DNA of 64,000 bases from HGM11367 sp964600435 (GTDB lineage Bacteria; Bacillota; Clostridia; Christensenellales; UBA1242). Made by a program: the position numbers and the translations under genes. Within the stretch, counting starts at the first letter, position 1; every line of letters begins with the position of its first letter. The notes beneath the pieces were generated by a model. The model was not told the DNA's origin. It made no database searches and worked only from the letters and a program-made list of their open reading frames with translations. Of the stretch, positions 44,584 through 54,600 are shown in pieces. The stretch is from positions 5,127 through 69,126 of the forward strand of contig CAZRJB010000006.1 in NCBI GenBank assembly GCA_964600435.1, given 5' to 3'.

Positions 44584-45486
44584 ATGAATGCTATAGAAAT
44601 TAAAAATTTAACAAAAAATTTTGACACAAAACAAGTGCTATGCGGATTAAACATGACTGTTCCTGTTGGTAGCATATATGGCTTTATTGGGGAAAATGGG
44701 AGTGGGAAATCCACAACAGAAAAAATTTTGTGCGGATTGATTAAAAGTTCCGGCGGGCAGATTAGTTTGTTTGGCAAAGACCATTCTGATATTCAAAATA
44801 GATTTGATATTGGAGTTTTGATTGAGTCACCGGGTTGTTTTCCAAACAACACCGTTTGGAACAATCTTATGCTTCACGCAACCAATTTGGGCATAAAAAA
44901 CAAAGAAGATGAGGTTAGAAGAGTTTTAACACTTGTTCGCATGGAGGGTTCGGCTTCAAACAAATATAAAAACTGTTCACTAGGAATGAAACAAAGAATT
45001 GGCATTGCAATGGCTTTAATGGGCAATCCTAAATTGCTTGTTTTAGATGAACCAATCAATGGCTTAGATGCAGATGGCATGCGCATAATGAGAGAAGTTT
45101 TGGTGGATTTAACAAAAGATAAAAGCAGAACAGTTTTAATTTCTTCTCACATTTTAGGAGAGTTAGAAAAAATTGCAACACACTATGGAATTATTCGCAA
45201 CGGAAAAATGTTAAAAGAAATGACGGCGGAAGAACTTGAAAACAGTTGTCCAAAATTTGTTGCATTAAAGGTTGCAAACATGCAAAAAGCAAAAGAACTG
45301 TTGCAAAAAAAATATGCTTCTGTTAAAGAAGATAAACAAAAAAATCAACTACGAGTTTACAATGCAGAATCGCCAGAAGAAATTGTTGATTATTTATATA
45401 ACAACAATTGCATTGTAACAGAAATAAAAACCGATAAAATTGGTCTTGAAGAATATTATATAGACTTAATGAAAGGAGATAGATAA
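44584..45486 (+). CDS. ABC transporter ATPase, BcrA-type, copy 2
   Basis: The 300 residues start at 44584 (GGAG eight bases upstream), 14 bases after permease 1; a longer reading would run back into that gene. Walker A GENGSGKST, signature CSLGMKQR, Walker B LLVLDEPINGLD and the DGMRIMRE and SSHILGELEKIATHYGIIR blocks are the same as in copy 1. The C-terminal 90 residues differ more, as expected if they contact different permeases. Confidence 0.92.
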   Translation: MNAIEIKNLTKNFDTKQVLCGLNMTVPVGSIYGFIGENGSGKSTTEKILCGLIKSSGGQISLFGKDHSDIQNRFDIGVLIESPGCFPNNTVWNNLMLHATNLGIKNKEDEVRRVLTLVRMEGSASNKYKNCSLGMKQRIGIAMALMGNPKLLVLDEPINGLDADGMRIMREVLVDLTKDKSRTVLISSHILGELEKIATHYGIIRNGKMLKEMTAEELENSCPKFVALKVANMQKAKELLQKKYASVKEDKQKNQLRVYNAESPEEIVDYLYNNNCIVTEIKTDKIGLEEYYIDLMKGDR

Positions 45487-45487
45487 A

Positions 45488-46276
45488 ATGGAAAAAACTC
45501 ACAGTTTTAAAAACAGACTAAAAACCATGTTGCAGTTCGATTTTCGAAAAATGTTTACAACTTCGTTTTTCTATATAATGCTTGGAATTTCTTTTGTTAT
45601 GCCAATTTTGATTTTGGTCATGACAACCATGATGGACGGCACAATTAGTGTTAATCCAAACACGGGAGCCACAACAGTTATTGAAGGCTTTAAAAATGTT
45701 TGGCAAATTATTGGCACTTTAGGTGGCAACACAATGGCAATGGATATAACAGGAATGTGCAACATAAATATGATGTTTTTTGTTATTGCCGTTTTTGTTT
45801 GTGTTTTTGTTTCAAGCGATTTTAGAAGTGGTTATTCAAAAAATATGTTTACAATAAGAAGCAAAAAGAACGACTATGTTGTTTCAAAAACAATCACAAG
45901 TTTTGTTGCTGGAACATGCATGTTTTTGGCTTTTTTTGCAGGAGCAATGCTCGGCGGTGTTTTTTCTGGACTTTCGTTTGCACTTGATGGAGTTGGCAAA
46001 CTAAACATTGTTTGTAGCATGCTTTCAAAAATTTTCTTGGTTTTGGTTTTTGTTTCAATATTTGTTATGGCAAGCATTATTGCAAAACAAAAATTGTGGC
46101 TTTCAATTTTGTTGTCTTTGGGCATTGGAATGTTGTTTTATGCAATGGTTCCAATTGTTTCACCATTAAATGCCGGAATGGTTAATGTTTTACTAAGTTT
46201 TGTAGGTGGGGGAATGTTTGCCACAGGAATTGGTGTTGGAAGTTATTACATTTTAAAAAACACAAGCATTGTTTAA
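45488..46276 (+). CDS. ABC-2-type permease, copy 2
   Basis: A 262-residue paralogue of the permease at 43745, with the same SDFRSGYSKNMFTIRSKKNDYVVSK segment and six helices. It starts one base after the ATPase stop, with AAAGGAG nine bases upstream. The outside loop differs in sequence (MMDGTISVNPNTGATTVIEG), which may mean a different ligand, or a heteromeric transporter formed by both pairs. Confidence 0.88.
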   Translation: MEKTHSFKNRLKTMLQFDFRKMFTTSFFYIMLGISFVMPILILVMTTMMDGTISVNPNTGATTVIEGFKNVWQIIGTLGGNTMAMDITGMCNINMMFFVIAVFVCVFVSSDFRSGYSKNMFTIRSKKNDYVVSKTITSFVAGTCMFLAFFAGAMLGGVFSGLSFALDGVGKLNIVCSMLSKIFLVLVFVSIFVMASIIAKQKLWLSILLSLGIGMLFYAMVPIVSPLNAGMVNVLLSFVGGGMFATGIGVGSYYILKNTSIV

Positions 46277-46296
46277 TTATTTTTGAAACACACTAT

Positions 46297-46327
46297 AAAA
46301 AAGGGGCAAAAACTTTGCTCCTTTTTT
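46297..46327 (+). terminator. Terminator of the ABC operon
   Basis: A 14-bp stem AAAAAAGGGGCAAA / TTTGCTCCTTTTTT (one wobble, loop AAC), 20 bases after the stop. Confidence 0.92.
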
Positions 46328-46461
46328 GTGAATAAATTTGTTTTTTTATATATTTTTAACATATGTTGATTTAACTTGTTTTTTTAATTTAAACAGTACC
46401 ATTAAAAAATTGTTGGTTGTTTTTGTTATGCACAAAAACAGAACTTGCGGTTTTAAAATTT

Positions 46462-46899
46462 TTATTTCTTGCGTGATTTTGTTGGAACAAACAAAAGAAC
46501 AATTGCCAAACCAACTTCAATATAAAACGGAACAAGAGAAATTTTTTGCGGTTGAAGTTTGCTGCTAAAAATGGAAAGAGTTTTAAACGCAGAAATATCA
46601 TCTTTTGTTGCTTTCAAAAGATATGCTCCATCAGAAGAAACAATGTACACATTGTACATATAATCTTCTGGTTGATAATTCCCCGGCCTTGGTTCAGAAT
46701 ATGATGGATTTTCTGACATAAACGGAATTTTGTAATATTCCACTTTGCTAATTCCAGCAACTGTTGTTAAAACATCAACCACATTTTGATTTTCCATGTT
46801 TGTTTGGCTAAAGCCTTTTTCAAAACTAAACAACCGGTAACTACAAAGTGCAAGAAGAACTAAAAAAACAAAACCAGCAAACTTAAAAAATGTTTTCAT
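46462..46899 (-). CDS. Small membrane-anchored protein of unknown function
   Basis: The 145 residues have an N-terminal helix (about 5-25), an outside domain of about 95 residues (YKIPFMSENPSYSEPRPGNYQPEDYMYNVYIV) and a second helix (about 122-138) with a basic end. No family is recognised. AAAGGA precedes the ATG by nine bases. It lies alone between the ABC operon and tRNA-His. Confidence 0.65.
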   Translation of the reverse strand: MKTFFKFAGFVFLVLLALCSYRLFSFEKGFSQTNMENQNVVDVLTTVAGISKVEYYKIPFMSENPSYSEPRPGNYQPEDYMYNVYIVSSDGAYLLKATKDDISAFKTLSIFSSKLQPQKISLVPFYIEVGLAIVLLFVPTKSRKK

Positions 46900-47077
46900 A
46901 TATATTTTTCCTTTTTTTTAAGTATATCATAAATAATATAATTTTTAAAGACTTTTGTTAAAATATATTTTATTAAATGTAAAAAAAATAAAAAACGCAA
47001 ATTTTTAGAAAAATATTGGCAAATTTGTTGTTTTTTAACAAAAAATCGAAAAAAAGTAACATAAATTGTTGTTATAT

Positions 47078-47107
47078 AAAAAAGACTCCGAAAACGAAGC
47101 CTTTTTT
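47078..47107 (-). terminator. tRNA-His terminator
   Basis: Minus-strand RNA pairs GGCUUCG with CGGAGUC (G-U pairs allowed) inside A/U-rich arms, followed by a T-run. On the plus strand the stem has two mismatches, so it is directional. Confidence 0.8.
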
Positions 47108-47113
47108 GTTGCA

Positions 47114-47191
47114 TGGGGTGGAATACGGGACTCGAACCTGCGACCTCCAGAGTCACAATCTGGCATTCTAACCAACTGAACTAATTCCACC
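47114..47191 (-). tRNA. tRNA-His (GUG)
   Basis: The anticodon loop TTGTGAC gives GTG. The acceptor stem pairs eight bases including G-1 with C73, the histidine identity element, and CCA is encoded. The D-arm AGTTCAGTTGGTTAGAAT and T-arm GGTTCGAGTCC are canonical. Confidence 0.96.
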
Positions 47192-47202
47192 AAACGACTC
47201 TA

Positions 47203-47232
47203 ATATTAGCATATTAAAGTCGATGTTGTCAA
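47203..47232 (-). promoter_or_regulatory. tRNA-His promoter
   Basis: Minus strand TTGACA (47227-47232), 18 bases, TAATAT (47203-47208), 11 bases before the tRNA. Confidence 0.8.
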
Positions 47233-47272
47233 TGGTTTGTTGACATAATTTTTTTATCTAAAATTCAAATTT

Positions 47273-48850
47273 TTATTGTTCGGCAATTTCTTTTAATTCT
47301 TGCATTTCTTTTTCAATATCTAACCTTGCAAACAAAGGGTCTTTTTTCTCTAACTTAATTCCGTCAATTTCAAAATTGAACAAGCAATCTTTGTTAATTG
47401 TAAATTTATCAACTCCAAAATTTGTTAAGACCTTTTTTGTGCTTTCTGGCAAAAATGCATTAAGAAGCGTGTATGCTTCCAACATTCCTAAAATTGCATT
47501 AAACATGATTGTGTTAACACGTGCTTTATTAGAATCATCTTTTGCCAATTCCCATGGCTTGCAACTGTCCACATAAGTGTTGCATTCATCAATAATTTTT
47601 AAAGCAGATTTATATGATGCTGTTGGTTTTAAGTTTAGCATTTCTTCTATGCATGTTAACTTAAGTTGCTTAACTTGATTTTTAAACTGCTCGTCACTTT
47701 CAGTTGCAACTTTGCCATTTTCAATAACGCCGTTGTTATATTTTAAAACCATTCCTGTAAGTCTGGAAGAAATGTTTCCAACCTTGTTTGCCAAAATACC
47801 ATTGTAAGAATTTAAAAAACCTTCTTGAGTATATGGTCCATCTTGCCCAAAAGAAATTTCGCCAATCAAAAAGTTTCTTATTGAATCGGACGTGTATCTT
47901 TGGCTTAAAATTCGTGGGTCAATAACTTCTTTTTTGTCAACCGCTTTGCTTTTGCTAAGTTTGCCATTGTTAAAAATCAACCATCCGTGAGCAAAAATTT
48001 GTTTTGGTAAAGGCAAGTTTAAAGCCATTAAAATTGCTGGCCAAATAATGGCATGAAATCTAACAATTTCTTTTCCAACAACATGAACATCTGCTGGCCA
48101 AAATTTTTTAAACAGCGAATCGTCATCAGACAAAAAGCCCAATGCGGATAAATAGTTGGATAAAGCATCAATCCAAACATAAATGGTTTGTTCTTTGTCA
48201 AAAGGAACGGGAATGCCCCATTTAACTGTTTTTCTAGACACACACAAATCCTTAAGCCCTTGATTGAAAAAGTTGTTAATCATTTCATTTGCCCTGCTAG
48301 ATGGAGTTAAAAAATTTGGATTTTCGGCATATAGTTTTCTTAATGCTGGTTCATATTTGCTCAATTTAAAAAAGTATGATTCTTCGTTTGCTTCAATAAC
48401 ATCTCGATTGCAATCTGGACATTTGCCGTCAACAAGTTGCTCGTCACTCCAAAACGATTCACAAGGAATGCAATACTTTCCTTTATAAACAGATTTATAA
48501 ATTTCACCTTTTTTATAAAGCATATCAAAAATTTTTGAAGCGGTTTGTTCGTGATAAGAATCTGTGGTTCTAATAAATTTGTCGTAAGAAATGTTTAATT
48601 CTTTCCATAATTTTTTTGTGTCGTCAATTATTTCGTTTAAATAATCAATTTCTTTAAGGCCTTTTTCGCTTGCTATTTTGGCAATTTTCTGACCATGTTC
48701 GTCTGTTCCGGTTAAAAAATAGACATCGTCACCTAAATTTCTATGAAATCTGGCAATTGCGTCACACAAAACAGTTGTGTAACAATTTCCAAGTGTTAGT
48801 TTGTTGCTTGGGTAATAAATTGGTGTTGTTATATAAAATTTTTCTGACAT
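47273..48850 (-). CDS. metG: Methionyl-tRNA synthetase with altered HIGH motif
   Basis: MetRS charges tRNA-Met. The 525 residues show ITTPIYYPSNKL, FLTGTDEHGQKIA, the zinc-binding CIPCESFW...CPDC, PFDKEQTIYVWIDALSNYL, HVVGKEIVRFHAIIWPA and FAHGWLIFNNGKLSKSKA. The HIGH motif is TLGN (residues 19-22), losing both histidines, and KMSKS reads KLSKS (about 300). There is no C-terminal tRNA-binding domain. AGGAG precedes the ATG by five bases. No other metG is in the window; this is presumably the functional copy, but the motif change deserves a check. Confidence 0.93.
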   Translation of the reverse strand: MSEKFYITTPIYYPSNKLTLGNCYTTVLCDAIARFHRNLGDDVYFLTGTDEHGQKIAKIASEKGLKEIDYLNEIIDDTKKLWKELNISYDKFIRTTDSYHEQTASKIFDMLYKKGEIYKSVYKGKYCIPCESFWSDEQLVDGKCPDCNRDVIEANEESYFFKLSKYEPALRKLYAENPNFLTPSSRANEMINNFFNQGLKDLCVSRKTVKWGIPVPFDKEQTIYVWIDALSNYLSALGFLSDDDSLFKKFWPADVHVVGKEIVRFHAIIWPAILMALNLPLPKQIFAHGWLIFNNGKLSKSKAVDKKEVIDPRILSQRYTSDSIRNFLIGEISFGQDGPYTQEGFLNSYNGILANKVGNISSRLTGMVLKYNNGVIENGKVATESDEQFKNQVKQLKLTCIEEMLNLKPTASYKSALKIIDECNTYVDSCKPWELAKDDSNKARVNTIMFNAILGMLEAYTLLNAFLPESTKKVLTNFGVDKFTINKDCLFNFEIDGIKLEKKDPLFARLDIEKEMQELKEIAEQ

Positions 48851-48880
48851 TTTAACTCCTATTTGTTTTAATTAATGTAT

Positions 48881-48909
48881 ATAATAGTGATTTTTAGTAA
48901 AAAAATCAA
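48881..48909 (-). promoter_or_regulatory. metG promoter
   Basis: Minus strand TTGATT (48904-48909), 17 bases, TATTAT (48881-48886), about 30 bases before the ATG. Confidence 0.75.
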
Positions 48910-48972
48910 GACATTTTGTTGTTGTTTGAAACAAAGAATGGGTTTTTGCAAAACCAATGTTTTAAAAACAAA

Positions 48973-49000
48973 AAAGCACCTAAGTTTTGTTAAGTGCTTT
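48973..49000 (-). terminator. Terminator downstream of the 125-residue protein gene
   Basis: AAAGCACCTAA (48973-48983) pairs with TTAAGTGCTTT (48990-49000), one mismatch; a T-run follows on the minus strand. Confidence 0.7.
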
Positions 49001-49072
49001 ATGTTTTAAATGCATATAAAAAATAATGCAGTTTTAAAGAGCATTTTTTGCATTTAGTTTAAAAACAAAATT

Positions 49073-49450
49073 TTATGGCTTATCAAAAAAAGCATACATG
49101 TTGGCTAGTTGACCAACACAAATAATAAAACTATAAAATGTTTCAAGTGCTGTTTTTTCGGCTATTGGTGTGATTAATTCACCAGAGACAATAGAAAACC
49201 CATAAATTTTTACAACTGCAGCAATGCAATTTTTAACATCAGCGGACTTTAACTCATAATATGTGTTCATATATTTTAAAGTGTGTTTTTTGTCGCACAT
49301 GACAACATTGTTGCCGCTTTTGCGAAGATACATTTTTATTGGTGTGCTGTTGTCTATTTTTGCTTCGGTAACAATTTCAATTTCTTCTTCGCTAATTTTT
49401 TTAAGTTTTGCAACTTTAGAAATTTGATTGGCAATAGAACTAAAATTCAT
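49073..49450 (-). CDS. Hypothetical 125-residue protein
   Basis: No family is recognised. The N-terminal 35 residues are charged and helical, the centre has beta strands (KMYLRKSGNNVVMCDKKHTLKYM), and the end is a hydrophobic helix (FYSFIICVGQLANMYAFF). AGAAAGGGG lies before the ATG. It is 80 bases downstream of the PIN gene on the same strand and could be a late member of that transcript; no terminator was seen between them. Confidence 0.6.
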   Translation of the reverse strand: MNFSSIANQISKVAKLKKISEEEIEIVTEAKIDNSTPIKMYLRKSGNNVVMCDKKHTLKYMNTYYELKSADVKNCIAAVVKIYGFSIVSGELITPIAEKTALETFYSFIICVGQLANMYAFFDKP

Positions 49451-49531
49451 ATTTTTCCCCTTTCTAAGTCAAGAATATCACAAAAATATTTTTTTTACAA
49501 ACATTTTTGGCAAAATATAACCCAAACATAA

Positions 49532-50608
49532 TTAAGTTTTTTCAACAATTTTTATATTTGACAAAAATTTGCTTGCCGGCTTTGAATAAGAAACAAGTTC
49601 ATATTTGCTACTAAATTTTGTAGGAAGTGTATATTTTCCAGCCAAAAAGTCTTCAACAGTGTAACACAATGCATTTGATGAACAATCATTTTCTTCGTTT
49701 ATGCATGCAATGTTTTGGCGAATATAGTCATTTTTTTGAGAAATAGGTGTGTTTTTGTCGGTTTTTTTAGAATTTTGCTTTGTTCTGCGAGATTTATCAT
49801 AAATAAAATCTTTTTCGTTTTGAGTAACAAGAATCATGCCCGACAAACTAGCACCCGCCATAATTAACGAGTCACCAAATTCGCCTAAAGAGTTTTTGCT
49901 TCTTGACATTTGTTTGCGGTTGTCGGACGTAATTTTTTTACGATATTGTTTTGCTAGGTCGTGTAAATTTAAAACGGTTTTTTTGGAGTGAGTGCTAATT
50001 ATGTGGCAGCGCTTTGTTAAATTATAAATTTCTTCGGTTGAAAAATAAAGCCAAGATGGGTTGTTTTCTTTTGGTTTTGTATGATTTAAAATTTCTCTAA
50101 ATGCAATGTTTAACAAATGCAAGTTAACTTCGCCGTTGGCTGCACGCAAATAAAGCTTTCCATTTTGAATGCTGTCTCTTAATTCTCTATATTTTTTAAA
50201 GTCATGGGGGTTCTTTTTATAAAAAGCAAGTTGCTCTTTTTTATGTTTAATGTCTGTTTTTAATTCAAGTTTTCTTTGTTCGGGTATATTAACAGGATTA
50301 TTGTTTTTGTCAACATTTTTATAAGCCAACAATGTATTGCTTTTAATCTTGGATTTTATGTGCTCAACTTGGTTTTGGTAAAATGCTTTAAAATTTTCAA
50401 GCTTGTCTTCAAAACTGAGATTTTTATTTTTTTCATAAAACTGTGGAAATTTTTTAAAATAGTTTTCAATGCTTTCTTTTTCTTGTTCAAGTTTTTCTTG
50501 ATGATGTTTTAACAATTCTGGAACGTTGTCAATACCATGTTCTGTGGCAAAATTGTCATATTTAACCATTCCAAAGAAAACGCAAGTATCAATAATAATA
50601 TTTTCCAT
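49532..50608 (-). CDS. Long PIN-domain ribonuclease-like protein (candidate toxin)
   Basis: PIN domains are Mg-dependent RNases, most often VapC-type toxins of about 130 residues. This one has 358. The start is ATG 50608 with AAGGAG seven bases upstream. The first strand IIIDTCVFF gives Asp7; a helix with AFREILNH gives a Glu near 172; EFGDSLIMAGAS an Asp near 246; and VTQNEKDF an Asp near 267. So all four acidic positions exist, but about 120 residues of charged helices separate strand 1 from the rest. A further 90 residues follow the PIN core. It lies four bases after a 70-residue charged protein, the layout of a toxin-antitoxin operon. Function is inferred from fold and context. Confidence 0.65.
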   Translation of the reverse strand: MENIIIDTCVFFGMVKYDNFATEHGIDNVPELLKHHQEKLEQEKESIENYFKKFPQFYEKNKNLSFEDKLENFKAFYQNQVEHIKSKIKSNTLLAYKNVDKNNNPVNIPEQRKLELKTDIKHKKEQLAFYKKNPHDFKKYRELRDSIQNGKLYLRAANGEVNLHLLNIAFREILNHTKPKENNPSWLYFSTEEIYNLTKRCHIISTHSKKTVLNLHDLAKQYRKKITSDNRKQMSRSKNSLGEFGDSLIMAGASLSGMILVTQNEKDFIYDKSRRTKQNSKKTDKNTPISQKNDYIRQNIACINEENDCSSNALCYTVEDFLAGKYTLPTKFSSKYELVSYSKPASKFLSNIKIVEKT

Positions 50609-50612
50609 AACC

Positions 50613-50825
50613 TTACTCCTTGTCGCCTTTTTTTGGGACAATTATTTTTGCATGTAAATTGTTTTTTTCTATGATTTCATTAACAATTTTTGCTTCTTCA
50701 ATAAGTTCGTCGCAAGATTTTTCTTTTTTTCTTTCGTTTGTAATTTGTTCGTTAACAAATTTTTCTTTGTTTATATATCTGTCAAATTCTTCATCAACCT
50801 TTTTCCAATCAATTGGTTCTTTCAT
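50613..50825 (-). CDS. 70-residue charged protein, candidate antitoxin of the PIN protein
   Basis: The protein is almost half charged residues, predicted helical, with WKKVDEEFDRYINKEKFVNEQI and a C-terminal AKIIVPKKGDKE strand. No HTH, AbrB or RHH motif is clear, so the match to known antitoxin classes is not made. AAAGGAG lies before ATG, and its stop codon is within the ribosome site of the PIN gene, implying coupled translation. Its own promoter is at 50861-50889. Confidence 0.6.
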   Translation of the reverse strand: MKEPIDWKKVDEEFDRYINKEKFVNEQITNERKKEKSCDELIEEAKIVNEIIEKNNLHAKIIVPKKGDKE

Positions 50826-50860
50826 TATTTAACTCCTTTAAAACAATCATTTTCAGTTTT

Positions 50861-50889
50861 ATTGTAACAAATTGATTTTGATTTTTCAA
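50861..50889 (-). promoter_or_regulatory. Promoter of the PIN module
   Basis: Minus strand TTGAAA (50884-50889), 17 bases, TACAAT (50861-50866), 35 bases before the 70-residue protein. Confidence 0.7.
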
Positions 50890-50929
50890 GTGCTATTTTT
50901 GAATTTCGTAACTAGTCATTAATATTGTA

Positions 50930-50994
50930 TTGTCATAAAAAAATCTTGCAATATTATAATACTTATGTTATAACTTAATCAACTGATTAGTTAT
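50930..50994 (+). promoter_or_regulatory. Promoter and inverted-repeat operator of the TetR gene
   Basis: TTGTCA (50930-50935), 19 bases, TATAAT (50955-50960). Just downstream, 50970-50994 is a dyad (ATAACTTAATCA with TGATTAGTTAT, one extra base) centred about 25 bases after the -10, fitting TetR autorepression. Confidence 0.6.
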
Positions 50995-51004
50995 TGAGGT
51001 GGCA

Positions 51005-51595
51005 ATGAGGGTAATAAACAAAGAAACACACGAGCAAAAAAAAATTGAAATAATGGAAAAGTGCTTTGAATGTTATGCAGAAAAAGGTTTTAACTCGGTT
51101 GGAATAAGGGGGATTGCCAAGGCATGCGGTTTGTCTTCGGGCAGTCTATATACATATTTTGACGATTTTGACGATTTAATTATTCAAGCAACAGAGCATT
51201 GCATGAGCAAGGTGGAAGATGATTTTATGGCAAAAGCACCAAAAAATGCACAAGACATTATGCCATTTATTGATGAAGTTCCATATTGGACGGCAAAGAA
51301 TCATGGAAAAAAATATCGTTTGATGTATCAAATATACACCAATCCAAAATACATTCAAAGTGGCAAGCGGTTTTTTGAAGGGGTTAACGAAAGATACACA
51401 GAATATGCAAAGCTTTTAGAGACAAAAGTGGGCATTCCACATAAAATATTGATAGCATTTATTTTTATTCTAATTCGTGCAAGCGTGCATTACGCTTTGT
51501 TTGGAGATGAGTTTTATCTTAATTCTGAACTTTTTGTTTTAAAGCAGTCAATTTTATTGTTCTATGAAAAAAACAATAAAAAGAAAATTTCTTAA
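51005..51595 (+). CDS. TetR-family regulator
   Basis: The N-terminal helix-turn-helix is canonical (EIMEKCFECYAEKGFNSVGIRGIAKACGLSSGSLYTYFDDFDDLI). The remaining 130 residues are the ligand/dimer domain. I take ATG 51005 (GAGG five bases upstream), giving 196 residues; a GTG at 50999 is an alternative. The giant surface-protein gene starts 26 bases after its stop with no terminator between, so TetR probably controls both genes through the dyad upstream. Confidence 0.9.
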   Translation: MRVINKETHEQKKIEIMEKCFECYAEKGFNSVGIRGIAKACGLSSGSLYTYFDDFDDLIIQATEHCMSKVEDDFMAKAPKNAQDIMPFIDEVPYWTAKNHGKKYRLMYQIYTNPKYIQSGKRFFEGVNERYTEYAKLLETKVGIPHKILIAFIFILIRASVHYALFGDEFYLNSELFVLKQSILLFYEKNNKKKIS

Positions 51596-51621
51596 AAATC
51601 ATATAAAAAAGGAGTTAATAT

Positions 51622-54600
51622 ATGAAAAAATTGATAAAATCGGTGGTTGCTTTTGCAATTTTTATAATGTTTGGCATGTTGTGCCTTAATGGAGTTTCAG
51701 CAAAACAACAAATTGCTGTTTTTGCCGAAGGAAGTGTAACATTTAGCGCAATAGATGGCACAAACAACAGCAAAGCCAGCGAAAACTACGACAAGGCGAT
51801 AGACGGCAAAAAATCGGGCAGTGGTTTTACAAAATGGTGCTACAACATTAGTTCTAATCCATATATTGTTATAAAAGCTTCACAAAGCGTTGTTGCAACT
51901 GGTTATGTTTTTACAACCGGAAATGATAATGCAGACAGCACAAAGGGTGCGGGCAGAAATCCGAGCGATTGGACTCTTTCTGCTTGCAATGACTTTAATC
52001 AGTCAACAAAAACCGGAACATGGCAAACACTTGACACAAAGTCGGATAACACAACCATGCAAGATATAAATTTTAAAGACTACACATTTAACCTGTCTAG
52101 CAATAGAAATTTTTATCAATATTACAAATTTCAGTTCACAGCAGTGCAAGGCAATGTTGAACTATTTCAACTTAGCGAAATAGCGCTCAATTTTTCAACA
52201 ACTTGCATTGGGCATTCTTACGGCGACTGGGCAAACGAAGTTCCGGCAACTTGCACAAGCGCAGGCACAAAAGCGCACAAAACTTGTGTATATTGCAACA
52301 AAAACTTTGATTCTAGCAATAACGAAATTTTAGACTTAACCTTGGCAGCAGGGCATTCTTACGGCGACTGGGAAGCCGAAGTTTCTGCAACATGCTCAAG
52401 CGCAGGCACAAAGGGTCACAAAACTTGTTTGTTGTGTAACAAGCATTTTGATGCCGACAACAACGAGATTGCAGACTTAACATTGCCAATTGTTCCAAGC
52501 AACCATAGTTATGGCGACTGGGAAGCAGAAATTCCTGCAACTTGCACAAACACAGGCACAAAGGCACACAAAACATGTTCATTATGCCACAAGCATTTTG
52601 ATTCTGACAATGTGGAAATATCTGATTTAACATTGCAAAAATTAGATCACGATTGGCAAACCACACAAAGTTTTAATGCAACATGCACAACAGATGCATA
52701 CGACATTCAAACTTGCAACAATTGTTCAGAAACTCAAAAAGTAGAAGGCGAAACAAAAGCAACGGGGCACGTTTCTGACCAAGATGGCAACTGCACTGTT
52801 TGTTATGTTCACATTCCAAAAAGCATTGGAAACCTGCTTGTTGTTGGTGGGCAGGAAAACGTTGACTATAGGTACTCAACAAGCGAAACCAACACAAATC
52901 TTGTTATTTTAACAAACACAAAAATATGGTTGTCACAAACCGACATCAGCACTCCGATTGTTTGCACAATAAGCGTAGAAAGCACAACTGGTGCAAACAT
53001 AACTTTGGCTGGAGTTAACATAAACAACTCAACAAAAGGAACATCTCCACTTTCAATAAAAAACACAACAACAGGCAATGTTGTTATAACTCTTGAAAAT
53101 GGCACAACAAACACATTAATAGCGGGTGAAAATTGTGCAGGCCTTCAAAAAGTTGGTTCAAGCATTCTTATTATCGACGGCACAGGCACATTAAATGCAA
53201 CTGGCGGCAAGTGGTCTCCAGGAATTGGTGCAGACAAAGATAATTTTCCTGGAGAAATTCGTTTTAATGGCGGTGTTATCAATGCCACTTGTGGTGAATA
53301 TGGTGTTGCCATTGGAAGCGGATACATGGCAGGAAGAGACGGAAGCACAGCAACAACAACACTAATTTTTAATGGTGGCATTGTCAATGCCGATGCTTCA
53401 GATAGTTCAATAACAAGCCAGGCAATTGGTGGTGTTCGTGCAATCATCACAATTAACGGCGGACTTATAACGGCAGAGAGCGGTTATGGTGGTGCTGCAA
53501 TTGGCGGAAGCATAAGCGAAGATTATCCAAAAGTAACAATTTCTGGTGGTTCAATAAGAACAATTGTTAATCCTTATCCATATGGTGCGGATGACCCATA
53601 TGCAAACGATTTTGGCAAAAACTATCAAGACACAACCAAAATTTATGCAAAAAATTCAAATGACAGCAACTTATATTCGTTGGTATTTTTCAATGAAGAT
53701 GCACTTCCTGTTTATGTTGATGGAGTGGAAACAAACATGACAATCCACTCAAGCGGATATTATTTCTTATATTTATATCTTACTGGAGAAGAACATACAA
53801 TTCAGGCAGGTGATGAACTTTATACATACACATTTAATTCTGAAACAGAAAGTTTTACCAAATCTACAACAACAACCACAACGCTTTCAAACGGACTTGT
53901 GGTTGAGGGTGATGGAACATATCCATACGAAAACACAGATTACACTTTTAATGGCAAAGTTCTAACAATTTTAACAAGCAAAGCAATGAAAATAACCAGC
54001 AATGGTGAAGTAAAAAATAGAATTGTTGTTAAAAAAGATGTTAGTGCAAACTTAACACTTGCTGGTGTTAACATAAACCTTTCTTCAATGCCTGGCGAAA
54101 GCGCTTTGTTAATAGAAGACAATAGCACGGCAACTGTAACAATAACCTTACAGCAAAACACAATAAACAAACTTGTTAGTGGTGACTTTTGTGCGGGAAT
54201 TCAAAAAAATGGCAAAACAGGAAACCTTATAATTCAAGGGGCTGGCACACTTGTTGCAACAGGTGGAAAAAACTCTGCAGGCATTGGTGGTAGCGATGGT
54301 GGTTTTGCAACCGGAATTACTGTTAAAAGCGGAGTTGTAACAGCAACAGGTGGCAACTTTGGTTCTGGAATTGGTGGCGGAGCATATCACACAGCAACAA
54401 ACATTTCAATTTCTGGTGGCTCGGTTAAAGCGGTTGGCAAAGATGGTGCTTCTAGCATTGGCTATGGCTATTTGGGTGGCATGGCTTGCATTCCACAAAA
54501 TGATGCTTCTTCAAACGTATATTTGCTTGTTGTGGCAAATCAAAATGATTCAACAGTTACAATAGACGGCGAAGCATATGCCATAAAAAATCATAGCAAT

